From Frateuria soli (GTDB taxonomy: Bacteria; Pseudomonadota; Gammaproteobacteria; Xanthomonadales; Rhodanobacteraceae): a stretch of DNA of 64,000 bases. This document shows, piece after piece, positions 7,717 through 17,173 of this stretch (positions are counted from its first letter, which is position 1; every line of letters starts with the position of its first letter). The DNA lies in the NCBI RefSeq assembly GCF_021117385.1, contig NZ_CP088252.1, positions 3,180,001 through 3,244,000 on the forward strand, written 5' to 3'. The notes under the pieces are model-generated. The model was not told where the DNA came from. It worked only from the letters and a program-made list of their open reading frames with translations, and did no database searches. The translations under genes were made by a program, and so were the position numbers.

Positions 7717-10026
7717 TCAGAACGGCAGCTTCAAGCCCGGGTCGACCAGGAACAGCTGCTCGCGGAACGCCTGCTGGATGCGCTTGAGCGCCGCCTGGTT
7801 GTCAGCATCGAAGCGCAGCACCAGTACCGGCGTGGTGTTGGAGGCACGCACCAGGCCCCAGCCGTCCGGCCAGTCGGCGCGCACGCCGTCGATGGTGGTC
7901 AGCGTGGCGTCGCCGAAAGTGGCCTTCGCCTTGAACTTCTCGATGAAGCGATAGTGCTCGCCCTCGTTGAGCTCGATCTTAAGCTCCGGCGTGGAAACAC
8001 CCTTGGGACAGGTGGCGAAGATCTCCTCCGGGGTGCGGCCCTCGATGTCGCCGGCGAGGATCTCCAGCAGCCGCGCGCCGGCATAGATGCCGTCGTCGAA
8101 GCCGTACCAGCGTTCCTTGAAGAAGAAGTGGCCGCTCATCTCGCCGGCCAGCTCGGCCTGCGTCTCGCGCATCTTGGCCTTGATCAGCGAGTGGCCGGTA
8201 CGCCACATCAGCGGGCTGCCGCCGGCTTCCAGCACCTGGCCCTTCAGATGTCCGGTGCACTTGACGTCGTAGATGATCGTGGCGCCCGGCTGGCGCGAGA
8301 GCACGTCGCGCGCGAACAGCATCAGCAGGCGGTCCGGGTAGATGATCTCGCCTTCCTTGGTCACCACGCCGAGACGGTCGCCATCGCCGTCGAAAGCCAC
8401 GCCCAGGTCGGCACCGGTCTGGCGCACCGCGTGGATCAGGTCTTCCAGGTTGTGCGGGTCGGACGGATCCGGATGGTGGTTGGGGAAGGTGCCGTCGACC
8501 TCGCAGTACAGCGGTACCACTTCGCAGCCGATGCCCTCGATCACCTGTGGCGCCAGGGCGCCGGGGATGCCGTTGCCGCAGTCGACCACCACCTTCAGGC
8601 GCCGCTCCGCCTGCACGTCGGAGATGATCCGCTCGATGTAATCGGGCACCACGTCGACGTGGCGCAGGCCGCCCTGCCCGCCGGCCTCCAGCGCGCCACT
8701 GGCGATGCGCTGGTAGAGGTCCTGGATCGCGCCTTCGGACAGCGTCTCGCCGCCGACCACGATCTTGAAGCCGTTGTAGTCCGGCGGGTTGTGGCTGCCG
8801 GTCACCGCCACGCCGCTGCCGGTGTTGAAGCGGTAGGCCGCGAAGTACACCACCGGCGTGGGCACGGCGCCGACGTCGATCACGTCGATGCCCGCCTCGC
8901 GCAGGCCGTCCGACAACGCGCCGGCGAGCTCCGGCCCGGACAGGCGGCCGTCGCGGCCGACCACGATCTCCGATAGCCCCTTCTCGCGCATGAGCGTGCC
9001 GATGGACTGGCCGAGCAGGCGCGCCACCCGCGCCGTCAGCGTCTTGCCCACTACCCCGCGCACGTCGTATGCACGGAAGATGCTCGGATCGACGGCATCG
9101 GCCGGGCTCTCCGCGGGCGGCATCGCCGCAGGACGCACCACCGAGGGCGCGGGCTCGTGCTTGGCGGGGACTACATCGGACACCATCATCTCCTTGGGTT
9201 GGGTTTCCTGGCGCGGGGCCGACCGGCCACGCAGCCACAACAGGTACAGGCCGCCGCCGATGCCCAGCAGCGCCAGCAACGCGGCCAGCGGCCAGACGCG
9301 CGGCAGCAGGATGAAGGCAGCCGGCAAGGCCGCGCGCACGCTGAAGGCACTGCCCGGCACCGGTTCAGCCTGGTCCTCCGCCTCGGCCGACGCGGCACCG
9401 CGCGACAACAGACTGTGTTCGCCGCGATCGTCGCCCTGACGCAGGTCGATGCGACCGCTACCGGGCGCAATGGACTCGAAACGGCGTTGCAGTGGCGTGA
9501 ACGGCAACTCCACCCAGACCCATGCCTGCGGACGCTGCACCGGGCCGAGCGGCTGCACCAGGCTCAACCGGCGCTGGCCATTCTCCGCCACGGTCTGCAC
9601 GGGCAGGCTGTCGTCGGTCTGCGCGGCCATCAGTTGCGCCGCCTTGGCATAGCCGAACTCGCGGTAGTTGGCGTGCAGCACCTCGTCCAGGCTTCCGCTG
9701 TACACCTCCACGTCCAGCGCCTGCGGCAGTCGCGCGCGCAGCACATCGGCCAGTTGGGCGCGGTCGCCCTGCAGGAGGGCAGGGTCGAGCGTGGCGAGCG
9801 CCTGCGCGACCTGTTTGCGCTCGGTGGCGATCTCCGCTGCCAAGGCACGCGCGGCACCGTCGCGCGCGGCGTGCACGCGCGCCACCTCACCGCTTTCGCT
9901 GGCGATCAGCCAGGTCTGCCAGGCACAGAACAGGCCCAGCAGCAGCAGCACGGTACCGCCGGCCAGCGGCAGCAGCTGCTGCCATGCCACGCGGTTGCCC
10001 CGCCCCCTCGCGATGTGTCTTGCCAT
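7717..10026 (-). CDS. algC: Membrane-anchored phosphomannomutase/phosphoglucomutase
   Basis: Interconverts hexose 6- and 1-phosphates for LPS, exopolysaccharide and nucleotide-sugar synthesis. The 769-residue protein is much longer than the ~460-residue catalytic enzyme. The N-terminus has two hydrophobic segments (about residues 15-35 and 215-245) flanking a putative periplasmic domain. The C-terminal ~460 residues carry the phosphoserine loop TGSHNPPDYNG, the metal loop DGDGDRLG and the sugar-binding GEMSGHFFF block. Long AlgC-type forms of this kind are known in Pseudomonas. A TTG lies seven codons upstream; the ATG at 10026 is preferred because of a GGGGGCGAG site. It is last in coaBC-dut-algC. 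Confidence 0.92.
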   Translation of the reverse strand: MARHIARGRGNRVAWQQLLPLAGGTVLLLLGLFCAWQTWLIASESGEVARVHAARDGAARALAAEIATERKQVAQALATLDPALLQGDRAQLADVLRARLPQALDVEVYSGSLDEVLHANYREFGYAKAAQLMAAQTDDSLPVQTVAENGQRRLSLVQPLGPVQRPQAWVWVELPFTPLQRRFESIAPGSGRIDLRQGDDRGEHSLLSRGAASAEAEDQAEPVPGSAFSVRAALPAAFILLPRVWPLAALLALLGIGGGLYLLWLRGRSAPRQETQPKEMMVSDVVPAKHEPAPSVVRPAAMPPAESPADAVDPSIFRAYDVRGVVGKTLTARVARLLGQSIGTLMREKGLSEIVVGRDGRLSGPELAGALSDGLREAGIDVIDVGAVPTPVVYFAAYRFNTGSGVAVTGSHNPPDYNGFKIVVGGETLSEGAIQDLYQRIASGALEAGGQGGLRHVDVVPDYIERIISDVQAERRLKVVVDCGNGIPGALAPQVIEGIGCEVVPLYCEVDGTFPNHHPDPSDPHNLEDLIHAVRQTGADLGVAFDGDGDRLGVVTKEGEIIYPDRLLMLFARDVLSRQPGATIIYDVKCTGHLKGQVLEAGGSPLMWRTGHSLIKAKMRETQAELAGEMSGHFFFKERWYGFDDGIYAGARLLEILAGDIEGRTPEEIFATCPKGVSTPELKIELNEGEHYRFIEKFKAKATFGDATLTTIDGVRADWPDGWGLVRASNTTPVLVLRFDADNQAALKRIQQAFREQLFLVDPGLKLPF

Positions 10027-10065
10027 CTCGCCCCCACCCGATCGCAACGTCAGTTATGCCTGGCT

Positions 10066-10521
10066 TCACTTGATGCCGGTCGAGCCGAACCCGCCCGCCC
10101 CGCGTGCGGAAGGCGCGAACTCCTCCACCACCCGCAGCCGCGCCTGCGCCACCGGCACCAGCAGCAGCTGCGCGATGCGATCGCCCACACCGATGGTGTA
10201 CGAGGCGCTCGAGCGGTTCCAGCAGGAGATCATCAGCGGGCCCTGGTAATCGGCGTCGATCACGCCGACCAGGTTGCCCATCACCAGTCCGTGTTTGTGA
10301 CCCAGCCCCGAGCGCGGCACGATCAGGGCGCACCAGTTCGGGTCGCCGATGTGGATGGCGATGCCGCTGGGCACGAGCGCGCTTTCGCCGGGCGCCAGGG
10401 TGAGCGGCGACTCGATGGCCGCGCGCAGGTCCATGCCGGCACTGCCGACGGTGGCGGCCTCGGGCAGCGGAATCGCATCACCCAGGCGCGGGTCCAGGAT
10501 CTTCAGTTCGATGTCGATCAT
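10066..10521 (-). CDS. dut: Deoxyuridine 5'-triphosphate nucleotidohydrolase
   Basis: Hydrolyses dUTP to dUMP, keeping uracil out of DNA and feeding dTMP synthesis. The 151-residue protein has the trimeric dUTPase motifs: [32 protein letters not shown] and the C-terminal Gly-rich [10 protein letters not shown] arm. Its start overlaps the coaBC stop by 4 bp (ATGA), so the two are translationally coupled. Confidence 0.97.
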   Translation of the reverse strand: MIDIELKILDPRLGDAIPLPEAATVGSAGMDLRAAIESPLTLAPGESALVPSGIAIHIGDPNWCALIVPRSGLGHKHGLVMGNLVGVIDADYQGPLMISCWNRSSASYTIGVGDRIAQLLLVPVAQARLRVVEEFAPSARGAGGFGSTGIK

Positions 10522-11723
10522 GCGCGTGCCTCCCGGTAGCGCGCGGCGATCCGCTCGACCAGCCGCGCGGCCAGCTCGCGCTTGGAGGCGCGCGGCAACT
10601 CCTCGCCGCCGCCGGGCCAGTACAGGCTCAGCGCGTTGTCGTCAGCCTCGAAGCCCAGGCCCGCGCCGACGCGGTTGGCGGCGATCATGTCCAGCCCCTT
10701 GCGGGAAAGCTTGTCCTGCGCGTAGGTGGCCAGCTCGTGCGTTTCGGCGGCGAAACCGACCAGGAACGGGTGCGGTTGCATGGCGGCAAGGTCCTGGAGG
10801 ATGTCCGGGTTCTCGGCCAGGTCGAGCACCAGCGGAGCGCCGTCGTGCTTCTTGAGCTTGTGTCCGGCCACCTGCGCGGGGCGATAGTCGCCCACCGCGG
10901 CCGCGCCGATGTAGATGTCGGCCGAAGCGGCGGCGTCCAGGACGGCCTCGCGCATCTGCGCGGCGCTGCGCACGTCCATGCGGCGCGCCACGCCGGCGGG
11001 CGTGGGCAGGCCGACCGGACCGGCGACCAGCGTCACCTGCGCGCCGCCGGCGGCGGCGGCCTCGGCCACGGCAAAGCCCATGCGACCGGAGCTGCGGTTG
11101 CCGATGAAGCGCACCGGATCGATGTCCTCGTAGGTCGGCCCGGCGCTCACCACCACGCGCAGCCCGGCCAGTGCGCCGCTGCGGAAGGAAGCGGCGAGCG
11201 CGTCGCGCAGTTCGACCGCTTCGAGCATGCGGCCCGAGCCGATGTCGCCGCAGGCCTGCTCGCCCGCCGCCGGGCCGAGCACGGTCACCCCGCGCGAGCG
11301 CAACGTGGCCAGATTGGCCTGCACTGCCGCATGCGCCCACATCTGCTGGTTCATTGCCGGCGCCAGGTACAGCGGCGCGCTGCTGGCCAGGCACAGCGTG
11401 GTGAGCAGGTCGTCGGCCTGGCCGTGCGCAAGGCGGGCCAGGATATCGGCGCTGGCCGGGGCGATCAGCACCCGCTCGGCCCAGCGCGCCAGTTCGATGT
11501 GGCCCATCGCCGCTTCCGCACCCTCGTCCCACAACGAGACGCGCACGGGCTGGCCGGAGAGCGCCTGGAACGTGGTCGTGCCGACGAAATGCGTCGCCCC
11601 CTCGGTCATCACCACGCGCACCTCGGCACCCTGCTCGCGCAGCCGGCGCACCAGTTCGCAGGACTTGTAGGCGGCGATACCCGCCGAGACGCCGAGCAGG
11701 ATGCGACGTTGGGCAAGACTCAT
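10518..11723 (-). CDS. coaBC: Bifunctional CoaBC (phosphopantothenoylcysteine synthetase/decarboxylase)
   Basis: Catalyses two coenzyme A steps: CTP-dependent ligation of cysteine to 4'-phosphopantothenate, then decarboxylation. The 401-residue protein has the FMN-binding CoaC half first ([20 protein letters not shown] with the decarboxylase Asn) and the CoaB half second ([21 protein letters not shown]). A TTG six codons upstream is possible, but [11 protein letters not shown] from the ATG at 11723 matches the usual start. It heads the leftward operon with dut and algC and diverges from radC. Confidence 0.96.
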   Translation of the reverse strand: MSLAQRRILLGVSAGIAAYKSCELVRRLREQGAEVRVVMTEGATHFVGTTTFQALSGQPVRVSLWDEGAEAAMGHIELARWAERVLIAPASADILARLAHGQADDLLTTLCLASSAPLYLAPAMNQQMWAHAAVQANLATLRSRGVTVLGPAAGEQACGDIGSGRMLEAVELRDALAASFRSGALAGLRVVVSAGPTYEDIDPVRFIGNRSSGRMGFAVAEAAAAGGAQVTLVAGPVGLPTPAGVARRMDVRSAAQMREAVLDAAASADIYIGAAAVGDYRPAQVAGHKLKKHDGAPLVLDLAENPDILQDLAAMQPHPFLVGFAAETHELATYAQDKLSRKGLDMIAANRVGAGLGFEADDNALSLYWPGGGEELPRASKRELAARLVERIAARYREARA

Positions 11724-11821
11724 GTAGGACGGGCCTGACAATCGGGCGATGCGCTAGCTTACCGGATTCATCAAGAACCACTGCTGCCTCCGGTCGCACT
11801 CCGACGGGCAGGATCGACCGG

Positions 11822-12493
11822 ATGAGCATCCGTCACTGGCCCAGCGGCGAACGTCCGCGCGAAAAGCTGCTGCAGCACGGCAGCGCCACCCTCTCCGACG
11901 CCGAACTGCTGGCCGTGCTGCTGGGTAGCGGCGTGGCCGGCAAGGACGCCATCGCGCTGGGTCGCGAACTGCTCGCCGAAGCCGGCGGCCTGGGCGCCCT
12001 GCTCGGCCGTGTCGATGGCCCGGTGCCCACGCCCGGCCTGGGGCCGGCCAAGCGCGCGCGCATCGTCGCCGCGCTGGAACTGGCCCGGCGCAGCCTCGCC
12101 GAACAGCTGCAGGCCCGCCCCAGCCTGGGCAGCCCGCGCGACAGCGGCGACTACCTATCCGCCCGCCTGCGCCACCTGCCCTACGAGGTGTTCGGCTGCC
12201 TCTATCTGGACAATCGCCACCGCGTGCTGGCCTTCGAGGAACTGTTCCGCGGCACGGTGGACGGCGCCAGCGTGCATCCGCGCGAGGTGGTGCGCGCCTG
12301 CCTCAAGCACAACGCCTGTGCGGTCATCTTTGCGCACAACCACCCGAGCGGCGTGGCGGAACCCAGCGCCGCCGATCGCGCGATCACCCGCGAGTTGCGC
12401 GAGGCGTTGCAGCTGGTCGGCGTGCGCGTGCTCGACCATCTGGTGATCGGTCACGGCACGCCGGTGTCGATGGCCGAACGCGGCCTGCTCTAG
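11822..12493 (+). CDS. radC: RadC/JAB-domain protein
   Basis: 223 residues with the usual RadC layout: N-terminal WPSGERPREKLL, a helix-hairpin-helix-like region near residues 55-80, and a C-terminal JAB/MPN metalloprotease-like domain with AHNHPSG and the distal DHLVIG. The family name comes from old repair assignments that were later questioned; the biochemical role is not established. An AGGATC site lies before the ATG at 11822. Confidence 0.93.
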   Translation: MSIRHWPSGERPREKLLQHGSATLSDAELLAVLLGSGVAGKDAIALGRELLAEAGGLGALLGRVDGPVPTPGLGPAKRARIVAALELARRSLAEQLQARPSLGSPRDSGDYLSARLRHLPYEVFGCLYLDNRHRVLAFEELFRGTVDGASVHPREVVRACLKHNACAVIFAHNHPSGVAEPSAADRAITRELREALQLVGVRVLDHLVIGHGTPVSMAERGLL

Positions 12494-12504
12494 CGCGAAT
12501 CGGC

Positions 12505-12541
12505 AAAAAAGAGCGGCGCGCCGGGGAGGAGGGCGCGCCGC
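12505..12541 (-). terminator. Intrinsic terminator (minus strand)
   Basis: The 10-bp GC stem with a 9-nt loop is followed, on the minus strand, by CTC and six T. No minus-strand protein gene ends here, which is why a small RNA is proposed. On the plus strand the same hairpin lies just after radC but lacks a T-run. Confidence 0.75.
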
Positions 12542-12640
12542 CGGGGAGCGCACCCGTCGGGGGAGAAGACGGGTACCGCACCAGCGTGGCAGGCGGCCGT
12601 GACAGGGGCATGACAGCCAAGGGCCTTGACAGACGCGAAA
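12505..12640 (-). ncRNA. Candidate C-rich small RNA, sX13-like
   Basis: Read leftward, hairpin B (arms 12552-12558 and 12568-12574) exposes a loop UUCUCCCCC. A linker GCGCUCCCCG follows. Hairpin A (arms 12513-12522 and 12532-12541, 10 perfect base pairs) has loop CUCCUCCCC and is followed by UUUUUU (12505-12510), a textbook intrinsic terminator. CUCCCC thus appears three times in exposed positions. Xanthomonas sX13 is known to act through C-rich loops on G-rich sites in mRNAs; similarity here is structural and from memory. The 5' end is a guess, and no clear promoter was found. Confidence 0.6.
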
Positions 12641-12654
12641 ACACGCGGCGGGAC

Positions 12655-12827
12655 TTATGCACAGTACGGTCGGACCGGGCTTGCCGGTCGCCAGTTGCCC
12701 GGACATGTGAAAGACCTCGTGCAATCTGTTGTTTTTAAACGTTTGTCATCTTTACAAGCCGACTTCCCGAAGAGCCCGACCTCTACCCCGCTTTTCCGGC
12801 ATCGCTTTCCCCACAGACTTATCCACA
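12655..12827. promoter_or_regulatory. DnaA-box-like cluster around an AT-rich tract
   Basis: TTATGCACA at 12655-12663 and TTATCCACA at 12819-12827 both match TTATNCACA fully. TTCCCCACA at 12808-12816 is a weaker match 11 bp from the second box. An AT-rich stretch (12719-12757) lies between them. This could be a DnaA binding site controlling neighbouring transcription or titrating DnaA; an origin is unlikely without dnaA or dnaN nearby. Confidence 0.4.
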
Positions 12828-12985
12828 GGCTTGTCCCCGGTCCGGATGAAAAGCGCGTGCCGCTTCGCCCTTCAGCCCGTACCCGCCGCGGCTTGCGGGG
12901 ATCCCCGGGGCAACCGACGAAGGGCCGGTTTGGTCGGCCGCCTCTGCTAGGATTGGCGGTCCTCATCGCCGACCGACCCCACGCC

Positions 12986-14674
12986 GTGAAACAAGCGCTG
13001 CGCGACCTGCTGCTGCAGGCCACCCGGACCCTGCAGGAGCAAGCCGTCCTGCCCGCCGACCTCGAGCTTCCGCCGTTCGTGGTGGAACGCGCACGCAGCC
13101 GCGAGCACGGTGACTTCGCGTCGAACGTGGCGATGTTGCTGGCCAGGCCGGCGCGCGCCAGGCCGCGCGAACTGGCCGAGAAGCTGGTCGCCGCCCTGCC
13201 GGCCAGTCCGCTGGTAGAGAAAACCGAGATCGCCGGCCCCGGCTTCATCAACTTTTTCCTCAGCGCAGGGGCGTACCACGCCGAAGTGCGGCGCATCTTC
13301 GCCGAAAGTGAAGGCTATGGACGTAATGCCGCTGGTGCGGGCACTACCGTAGGCGTCGAGTTCGTCTCGGCCAACCCGACCGGTCCGCTGCACGTGGGGC
13401 ACGGTCGCGCCGCGGCGATCGGCGACTGCCTGGCCCGCCTGCTGGAGGCGACCGGCTGGAACGTCAGGCGCGAGTTCTACTACAACGACGCCGGCGTGCA
13501 GATCCACAACCTGGCGATCTCCGTGCAGGCGCGTGCCCGCGGGCTGGCCCCGGGCGACGCGCTCTGGCCGGAGGACGGCTACCGCGGCGACTACATCGCC
13601 GACGTGGCGCGCGCCTACCTTGCCGGGGACGCGGTGATTGCCGACGGGCACACCGTCACCGGCGCGAAGGATCCGGAGAACCTCGAAGCCATCCGCCAGT
13701 TCGCCGTGGCCGCGTTGCGGCGCGAGCAGGATCTGGACCTCAAGGCCTTCGGGGTCGGCTTCGACACGTATTTCCTGGAGTCCTCGCTGTACACCGACGG
13801 CAAGGTGGACGAGACCGTGCGCGAACTGGTCGCCCACGGCCACACCTACGAGGAAGGCGGCGCGCTGTGGCTGCGCACCACCGACTACGGTGACGACAAG
13901 GACCGCGTGATGCGCAAGTCCGATGGCAGCTTCACCTACTTCGTGCCCGACGTGGCCTACCACCGCTCCAAGTGGCAGCGCGGCTACACCCGCGCGATCA
14001 CCGAGCTGGGCTCGGACCACCACGGTTCGCTGGCGCGCGTGAAGGCCGGCCTGCAGGCGCTCGACTGCGGCATCCCCCAGGGCTGGCCCGAGTACGTGCT
14101 GCACCAGATGGTCACGGTGATGCGCGGCGGCGAGGAGGTGAAGATCTCCAAGCGCGCCGGCAGCTACGTGACCCTGCGCGACCTCATCGACGAGGCCGGG
14201 CGCGACGCCACGCGCTACTTCCTGATCTCGCGCAAGGCCGATTCGCAGCTGGTGTTCGACATCGACCTGGCGCGCTCCCAGAGCAACGACAACCCCGTCT
14301 ACTACATCCAGTACGCCCACGCGCGGGTGTGCTCGGTGCTGCGCCAGGCCGGCGAAAAGGGTTTCAGCGTCGACCTCGAGCAGGGCCTGGCCGAGCTGGC
14401 GCGGCTGGACAACGAGCACGAGCAGATCCTGCTCACCGAGTTGTCCAGGTACCCCGAGATCGTCGACGCCGCCGCCGCCAACCTCGAGCCGCACCTGCTC
14501 GCCGGCTGGCTGCGCGAACTGGCGAACGCGTTCCACACCTACTACAACTCGCACCAGTTCCTGGTCGAGGATGCCGCGCTGCGCAACGCGCGCCTGGCGC
14601 TGGTGGTGGCGACAAGGCAGGTCTTGAAGAACGGGCTGGGCCTGCTGGGCCTTTCCGCCCCGGAGAGCATGTAA
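12986..14674 (+). CDS. argS: Arginyl-tRNA synthetase
   Basis: Class I synthetase that charges tRNA-Arg. 562 residues from a GTG start. The N-terminal additional domain occupies about residues 1-110. The [17 protein letters not shown] signature (HIGH = HVGH) follows near residue 130, and the C-terminal helical anticodon domain ends normally. The open frame extends 120 codons further upstream, but that stretch is low-similarity leader, so the GTG giving [12 protein letters not shown] is preferred; no strong ribosome binding site is visible. The next gene starts directly after the stop. Confidence 0.95.
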   Translation: MKQALRDLLLQATRTLQEQAVLPADLELPPFVVERARSREHGDFASNVAMLLARPARARPRELAEKLVAALPASPLVEKTEIAGPGFINFFLSAGAYHAEVRRIFAESEGYGRNAAGAGTTVGVEFVSANPTGPLHVGHGRAAAIGDCLARLLEATGWNVRREFYYNDAGVQIHNLAISVQARARGLAPGDALWPEDGYRGDYIADVARAYLAGDAVIADGHTVTGAKDPENLEAIRQFAVAALRREQDLDLKAFGVGFDTYFLESSLYTDGKVDETVRELVAHGHTYEEGGALWLRTTDYGDDKDRVMRKSDGSFTYFVPDVAYHRSKWQRGYTRAITELGSDHHGSLARVKAGLQALDCGIPQGWPEYVLHQMVTVMRGGEEVKISKRAGSYVTLRDLIDEAGRDATRYFLISRKADSQLVFDIDLARSQSNDNPVYYIQYAHARVCSVLRQAGEKGFSVDLEQGLAELARLDNEHEQILLTELSRYPEIVDAAAANLEPHLLAGWLRELANAFHTYYNSHQFLVEDAALRNARLALVVATRQVLKNGLGLLGLSAPESM

Positions 14675-15367
14675 ATGGCAGCACGCAAGGGCAAGGGCCG
14701 GCAGGCCGTACGCAACCGCAAGGGCGGCTTCCCCGCCTGGGGCTGGGCGGTGATCGGCATCGCGGTCGGCGTGGTGGCGATGGTGGCGCTGACGCGTCAT
14801 TCGATGCTGCCGATGGCGCCGACCGGCCCGCAGCCGAACCCGCAGGCCACCGCGCAGGGCGACGGCGACAAGGGCCTGGCGCCGGCCGAGAGCGCGCCGA
14901 AGAAGCCGCAGTACGATTTCTACTCGGTCCTGTCGGAGAAGGAAGTCCGCATCCCCGACGACCAGATCAGCGCGCAGGCACGCGCCGAGCAGCAGCAGAA
15001 GCAGCAGGCGGCCCAACAGGCTGCGGCGGCGGCCGCACAACAGCAACAGGCGGCCAATGCCAATGCGCCGGCCGCGATCACCGAGAACATCCAGGCGGCG
15101 CCACCGTCCGCGGTGCCGCCGCCGGCCGCCGGCAGCGGCTACCTGCTGCAGGTCGGCGCCTTCCCCAACGCGGCCGATGCCGAAGCGCTGAAGGCCAAGC
15201 TGGCCCTGCAGGGCTTCGTCGCCAACGTGCAGACCGTGCAGGTCGGCGGCCAGACCTTCCATCGCGTGCGCCTGGGGCCGTACCGCTCGGCTACCGAGCT
15301 CGAGTCGGTGCAGAACCGCCTGGCGGGCGCCGGCTACAAGGCGATCGCGCTGAAGGAAGGCCGCTGA
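14675..15367 (+). CDS. FtsN-like SPOR-domain membrane protein
   Basis: 230 residues: a basic cytosolic tail (residues 1-22), one transmembrane segment (about 23-42), a low-complexity Gln/Ala-rich linker (about 100-155), and a C-terminal SPOR domain (about 150-229, LLQVGAFPNAADAEALKAKL) that in this family binds denuded septal glycan. The topology matches FtsN or related division proteins. The ATG abuts the argS stop, so it is co-transcribed. Whether this is the essential FtsN is not shown by sequence. Confidence 0.85.
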   Translation: MAARKGKGRQAVRNRKGGFPAWGWAVIGIAVGVVAMVALTRHSMLPMAPTGPQPNPQATAQGDGDKGLAPAESAPKKPQYDFYSVLSEKEVRIPDDQISAQARAEQQQKQQAAQQAAAAAAQQQQAANANAPAAITENIQAAPPSAVPPPAAGSGYLLQVGAFPNAADAEALKAKLALQGFVANVQTVQVGGQTFHRVRLGPYRSATELESVQNRLAGAGYKAIALKEGR

Positions 15368-15368
15368 C

Positions 15369-16121
15369 ATGAGCCCCAAGGTCGCCTGGATCACCGGCGC
15401 CACCTCCGGCTTCGGCGCCGCGACCGTGGACCGCTTCGTCGCCGGCGGCTGGCGTGTGGTCGCCAGCGGTCGCCGTGCCGAACGCCTGCAGCAGCTGGTC
15501 GACCGGCACGGTGCCGACCGCGTGCTTCCGCTGGCCTTCGACATCCGTGACGAGGCCGCGATGCGCGTGGCGCACGCGAGCCTGCCCGCGGACTTCGCCG
15601 GGGTCGACCTGCTGATCAACAACGCCGGCCTGGCGCTGGGCACCGTGCCTGCGCAGCAGGCGGACCTCGCGCAATGGAAGCAGATGATCGACACCAACGT
15701 CACCGCGCTGGTGACGCTGACGCGGTTGCTGCTGCCCACGCTGATCGGGCGCCGCGGCGCGATCGTCAACATCAGTTCCACCGCCAGCACCTACCCCTAC
15801 CCGGGCGGCAACGTCTACGGCGGCACCAAGGCCTTCGTCTCGCAGTTCTCGCTGGGCCTGCGCGCGGACCTGCACGGCACCGGCGTGCGCGTGACCTCGG
15901 TGGAGCCGGGCATGGCCGAAACCGAGTTCACCCTGGTACGCACCGGCGGCGACCAGGCGGCCTCGGACAAGCTCTATGCGGGCGCCCAGCCGATCACCGC
16001 GGGCGACATCGCCGACACGCTCTGGTGGATCGCCAACCTGCCGGCGCACCTCAACATCAACCGCATCGAGCTGATGCCGACCAGCCAGTCGTTCGCCGGC
16101 TTCCAGGTGCACCGCCAGTAG
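15369..16121 (+). CDS. SDR oxidoreductase, YdfG-like
   Basis: 250-residue classical short-chain dehydrogenase. The cofactor loop TGATSGFG is at residues 9-16, NNAG is present, and the Ser / YGGTK catalytic set is intact. Overall pattern is closest to YdfG (NADP-dependent 3-hydroxy acid / serine dehydrogenase); the substrate is inferred. It begins two bases after the SPOR gene stop, giving an argS-SPOR-SDR operon. Confidence 0.85.
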   Translation: MSPKVAWITGATSGFGAATVDRFVAGGWRVVASGRRAERLQQLVDRHGADRVLPLAFDIRDEAAMRVAHASLPADFAGVDLLINNAGLALGTVPAQQADLAQWKQMIDTNVTALVTLTRLLLPTLIGRRGAIVNISSTASTYPYPGGNVYGGTKAFVSQFSLGLRADLHGTGVRVTSVEPGMAETEFTLVRTGGDQAASDKLYAGAQPITAGDIADTLWWIANLPAHLNINRIELMPTSQSFAGFQVHRQ

Positions 16122-16138
16122 AGATCGCCGCACGCCCT

Positions 16139-16218
16139 GTAGGAGCGCACCTGTGCGCGACCGGCGCCGCGCATCCCGGTGGTACACACATGGCGGTCGC
16201 GCACAGGCGCGCTCCCAC
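16139..16218. repeat. REP/BIME-like inverted repeat
   Basis: Two 25-nt arms (16139-16163 and 16194-16218) are inverted copies with 23 of 25 matches (GTAGGAGCGCAC...GCGCGACCG). It lies between convergent genes. It is the cleanest member of the dispersed GGAGCGCAC family in this window. Confidence 0.85.
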
Positions 16219-16237
16219 GGGAATCGTGGCGGCCCTG

Positions 16238-17023
16238 TTACTGCATGTGCCAGCCGTGGCTGACCACGAAGCTCTGGCCGGTCAGCGCGGCGCTCGGGAA
16301 GGCGGCCAGGAACAGCGCCGTCCGGGCCACGTCCTCCAGCGTGGTGAACACGCCATCGACGGTGTGCTTGAGCATCACGTTGCGGATCACCTCCTCCTCG
16401 CTGATGCCCAGCTCCTTCGCCTGCTCGGGGATCTGCTTCTCCACCAGCGGCGTGCGCACGAAGCCCGGGCAGATCACGTGCGAACGCACGTTGTGCGGTG
16501 CGCCTTCCTTGGCCAGCGTGCGGGCCAGGCCCAGCAGGCCGTGCTTGGCGGTGACGTAGGGTGCCTTGAGCACCGAGGCTTCGTGCGAATGCACCGAGCC
16601 CATGTAGATCACGATGCCGCCGCGGTCGTCCCGGTACATGTGCTTCAACGCGGCGCGGGTGGTGAGGAAGGCGCCGTCCAGGTGGATGGCGAGCATCTTC
16701 TTCCAGTCGGCGAAGGCGAAGCTTTCGATCGGATTGACGATCTGCACGCCGGCGTTGGAGACGAGAATGTCCAGGTGGCCGAATGCGCGCACCACCGCCT
16801 CGGTGCCGGATTCCACCGCGCGCTCGTCGGTGACGTCCATGGCCACGCCCATGGCGCGGCCGCCCGAGGCATTGATGTCGGCCGCCGCGGCTTCGGCGGC
16901 CGGCAGGTCGATGTCGGCGATCGCCACCGCGGCGCCTTCGCGCGCGTAGAGCTGGGCGATGGCCTTGCCGATGCCGCTGGCGGCGCCGGTGATGAGGGCG
17001 ACTTTGCCGTCGAGACTGGCCAT
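16238..17023 (-). CDS. bdhA: 3-hydroxybutyrate dehydrogenase
   Basis: NAD-dependent SDR that oxidises (R)-3-hydroxybutyrate to acetoacetate, typically in polyhydroxybutyrate or ketone-body use. The 261-residue protein has TGAASGIG near the N-terminus, SNAGVQ, catalytic Ser and the YVTAKHG motif. The [19 protein letters not shown] stretch and the C-terminal SHGWHMQ are characteristic of bacterial HBDH. It stands alone between two repeat elements. Confidence 0.9.
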   Translation of the reverse strand: MASLDGKVALITGAASGIGKAIAQLYAREGAAVAIADIDLPAAEAAAADINASGGRAMGVAMDVTDERAVESGTEAVVRAFGHLDILVSNAGVQIVNPIESFAFADWKKMLAIHLDGAFLTTRAALKHMYRDDRGGIVIYMGSVHSHEASVLKAPYVTAKHGLLGLARTLAKEGAPHNVRSHVICPGFVRTPLVEKQIPEQAKELGISEEEVIRNVMLKHTVDGVFTTLEDVARTALFLAAFPSAALTGQSFVVSHGWHMQ

Positions 17024-17108
17024 GGCGTGTGCTCCGCGGGAGAGAGTCACGGATTGTAGGCCGCGCGCCGGCGGGCGCCATCGGACCATGGTGCAAGGCC
17101 GGCTCCCT

Positions 17109-17167
17109 GCAGGAGCGCACCCGTGCGCGACCGTGAGACTCCCGGTCGCGCGCAGGTACGCTCCTGC
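17109..17167. repeat. REP/BIME-like inverted repeat
   Basis: Arms at 17109-17133 and 17143-17167 form an inverted pair (GCAGGAGCGCACCCGTGCGCGACCG and its near complement) with a 9-nt centre. It lies between the bdhA start side and the speA stop. Confidence 0.85.
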
Positions 17168-17173
17168 ACGAGC

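Larger units (their letters stand above)
12494..12985. other. 492-bp intergenic region radC-argS
   Basis: There is no credible protein gene here, although the argS frame stays open leftward to 12626. The left part holds two stable hairpins and a T-run on the minus strand (candidate small RNA). The middle, 12719-12757, is an AT-rich tract unusual for this DNA. DnaA-box-like 9-mers lie at 12655-12663 and 12819-12827. The right part is the argS leader. Confidence 0.8.

Noticed and set aside
12513..12574. Plus-strand hairpins with GGA-containing loops as CsrA/RsmA-binding RNA
   Set aside because: GGGGAG loops would fit, but only the minus strand has a terminator T-run, so the minus-strand C-rich RNA is the better reading. 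Not fully excluded.
12655..12827. Chromosomal origin of replication
   Set aside because: Only two strong DnaA boxes and none of the usual origin genes (dnaA, dnaN, rpmH, gidA) are in the window.
12947..15790. 947-codon antisense open frame opposite argS and the SPOR gene
   Set aside because: Long shadow frames are expected in very GC-rich coding DNA; the sequence is Arg/Ala/His-rich without motifs, while the plus strand encodes well-known proteins.
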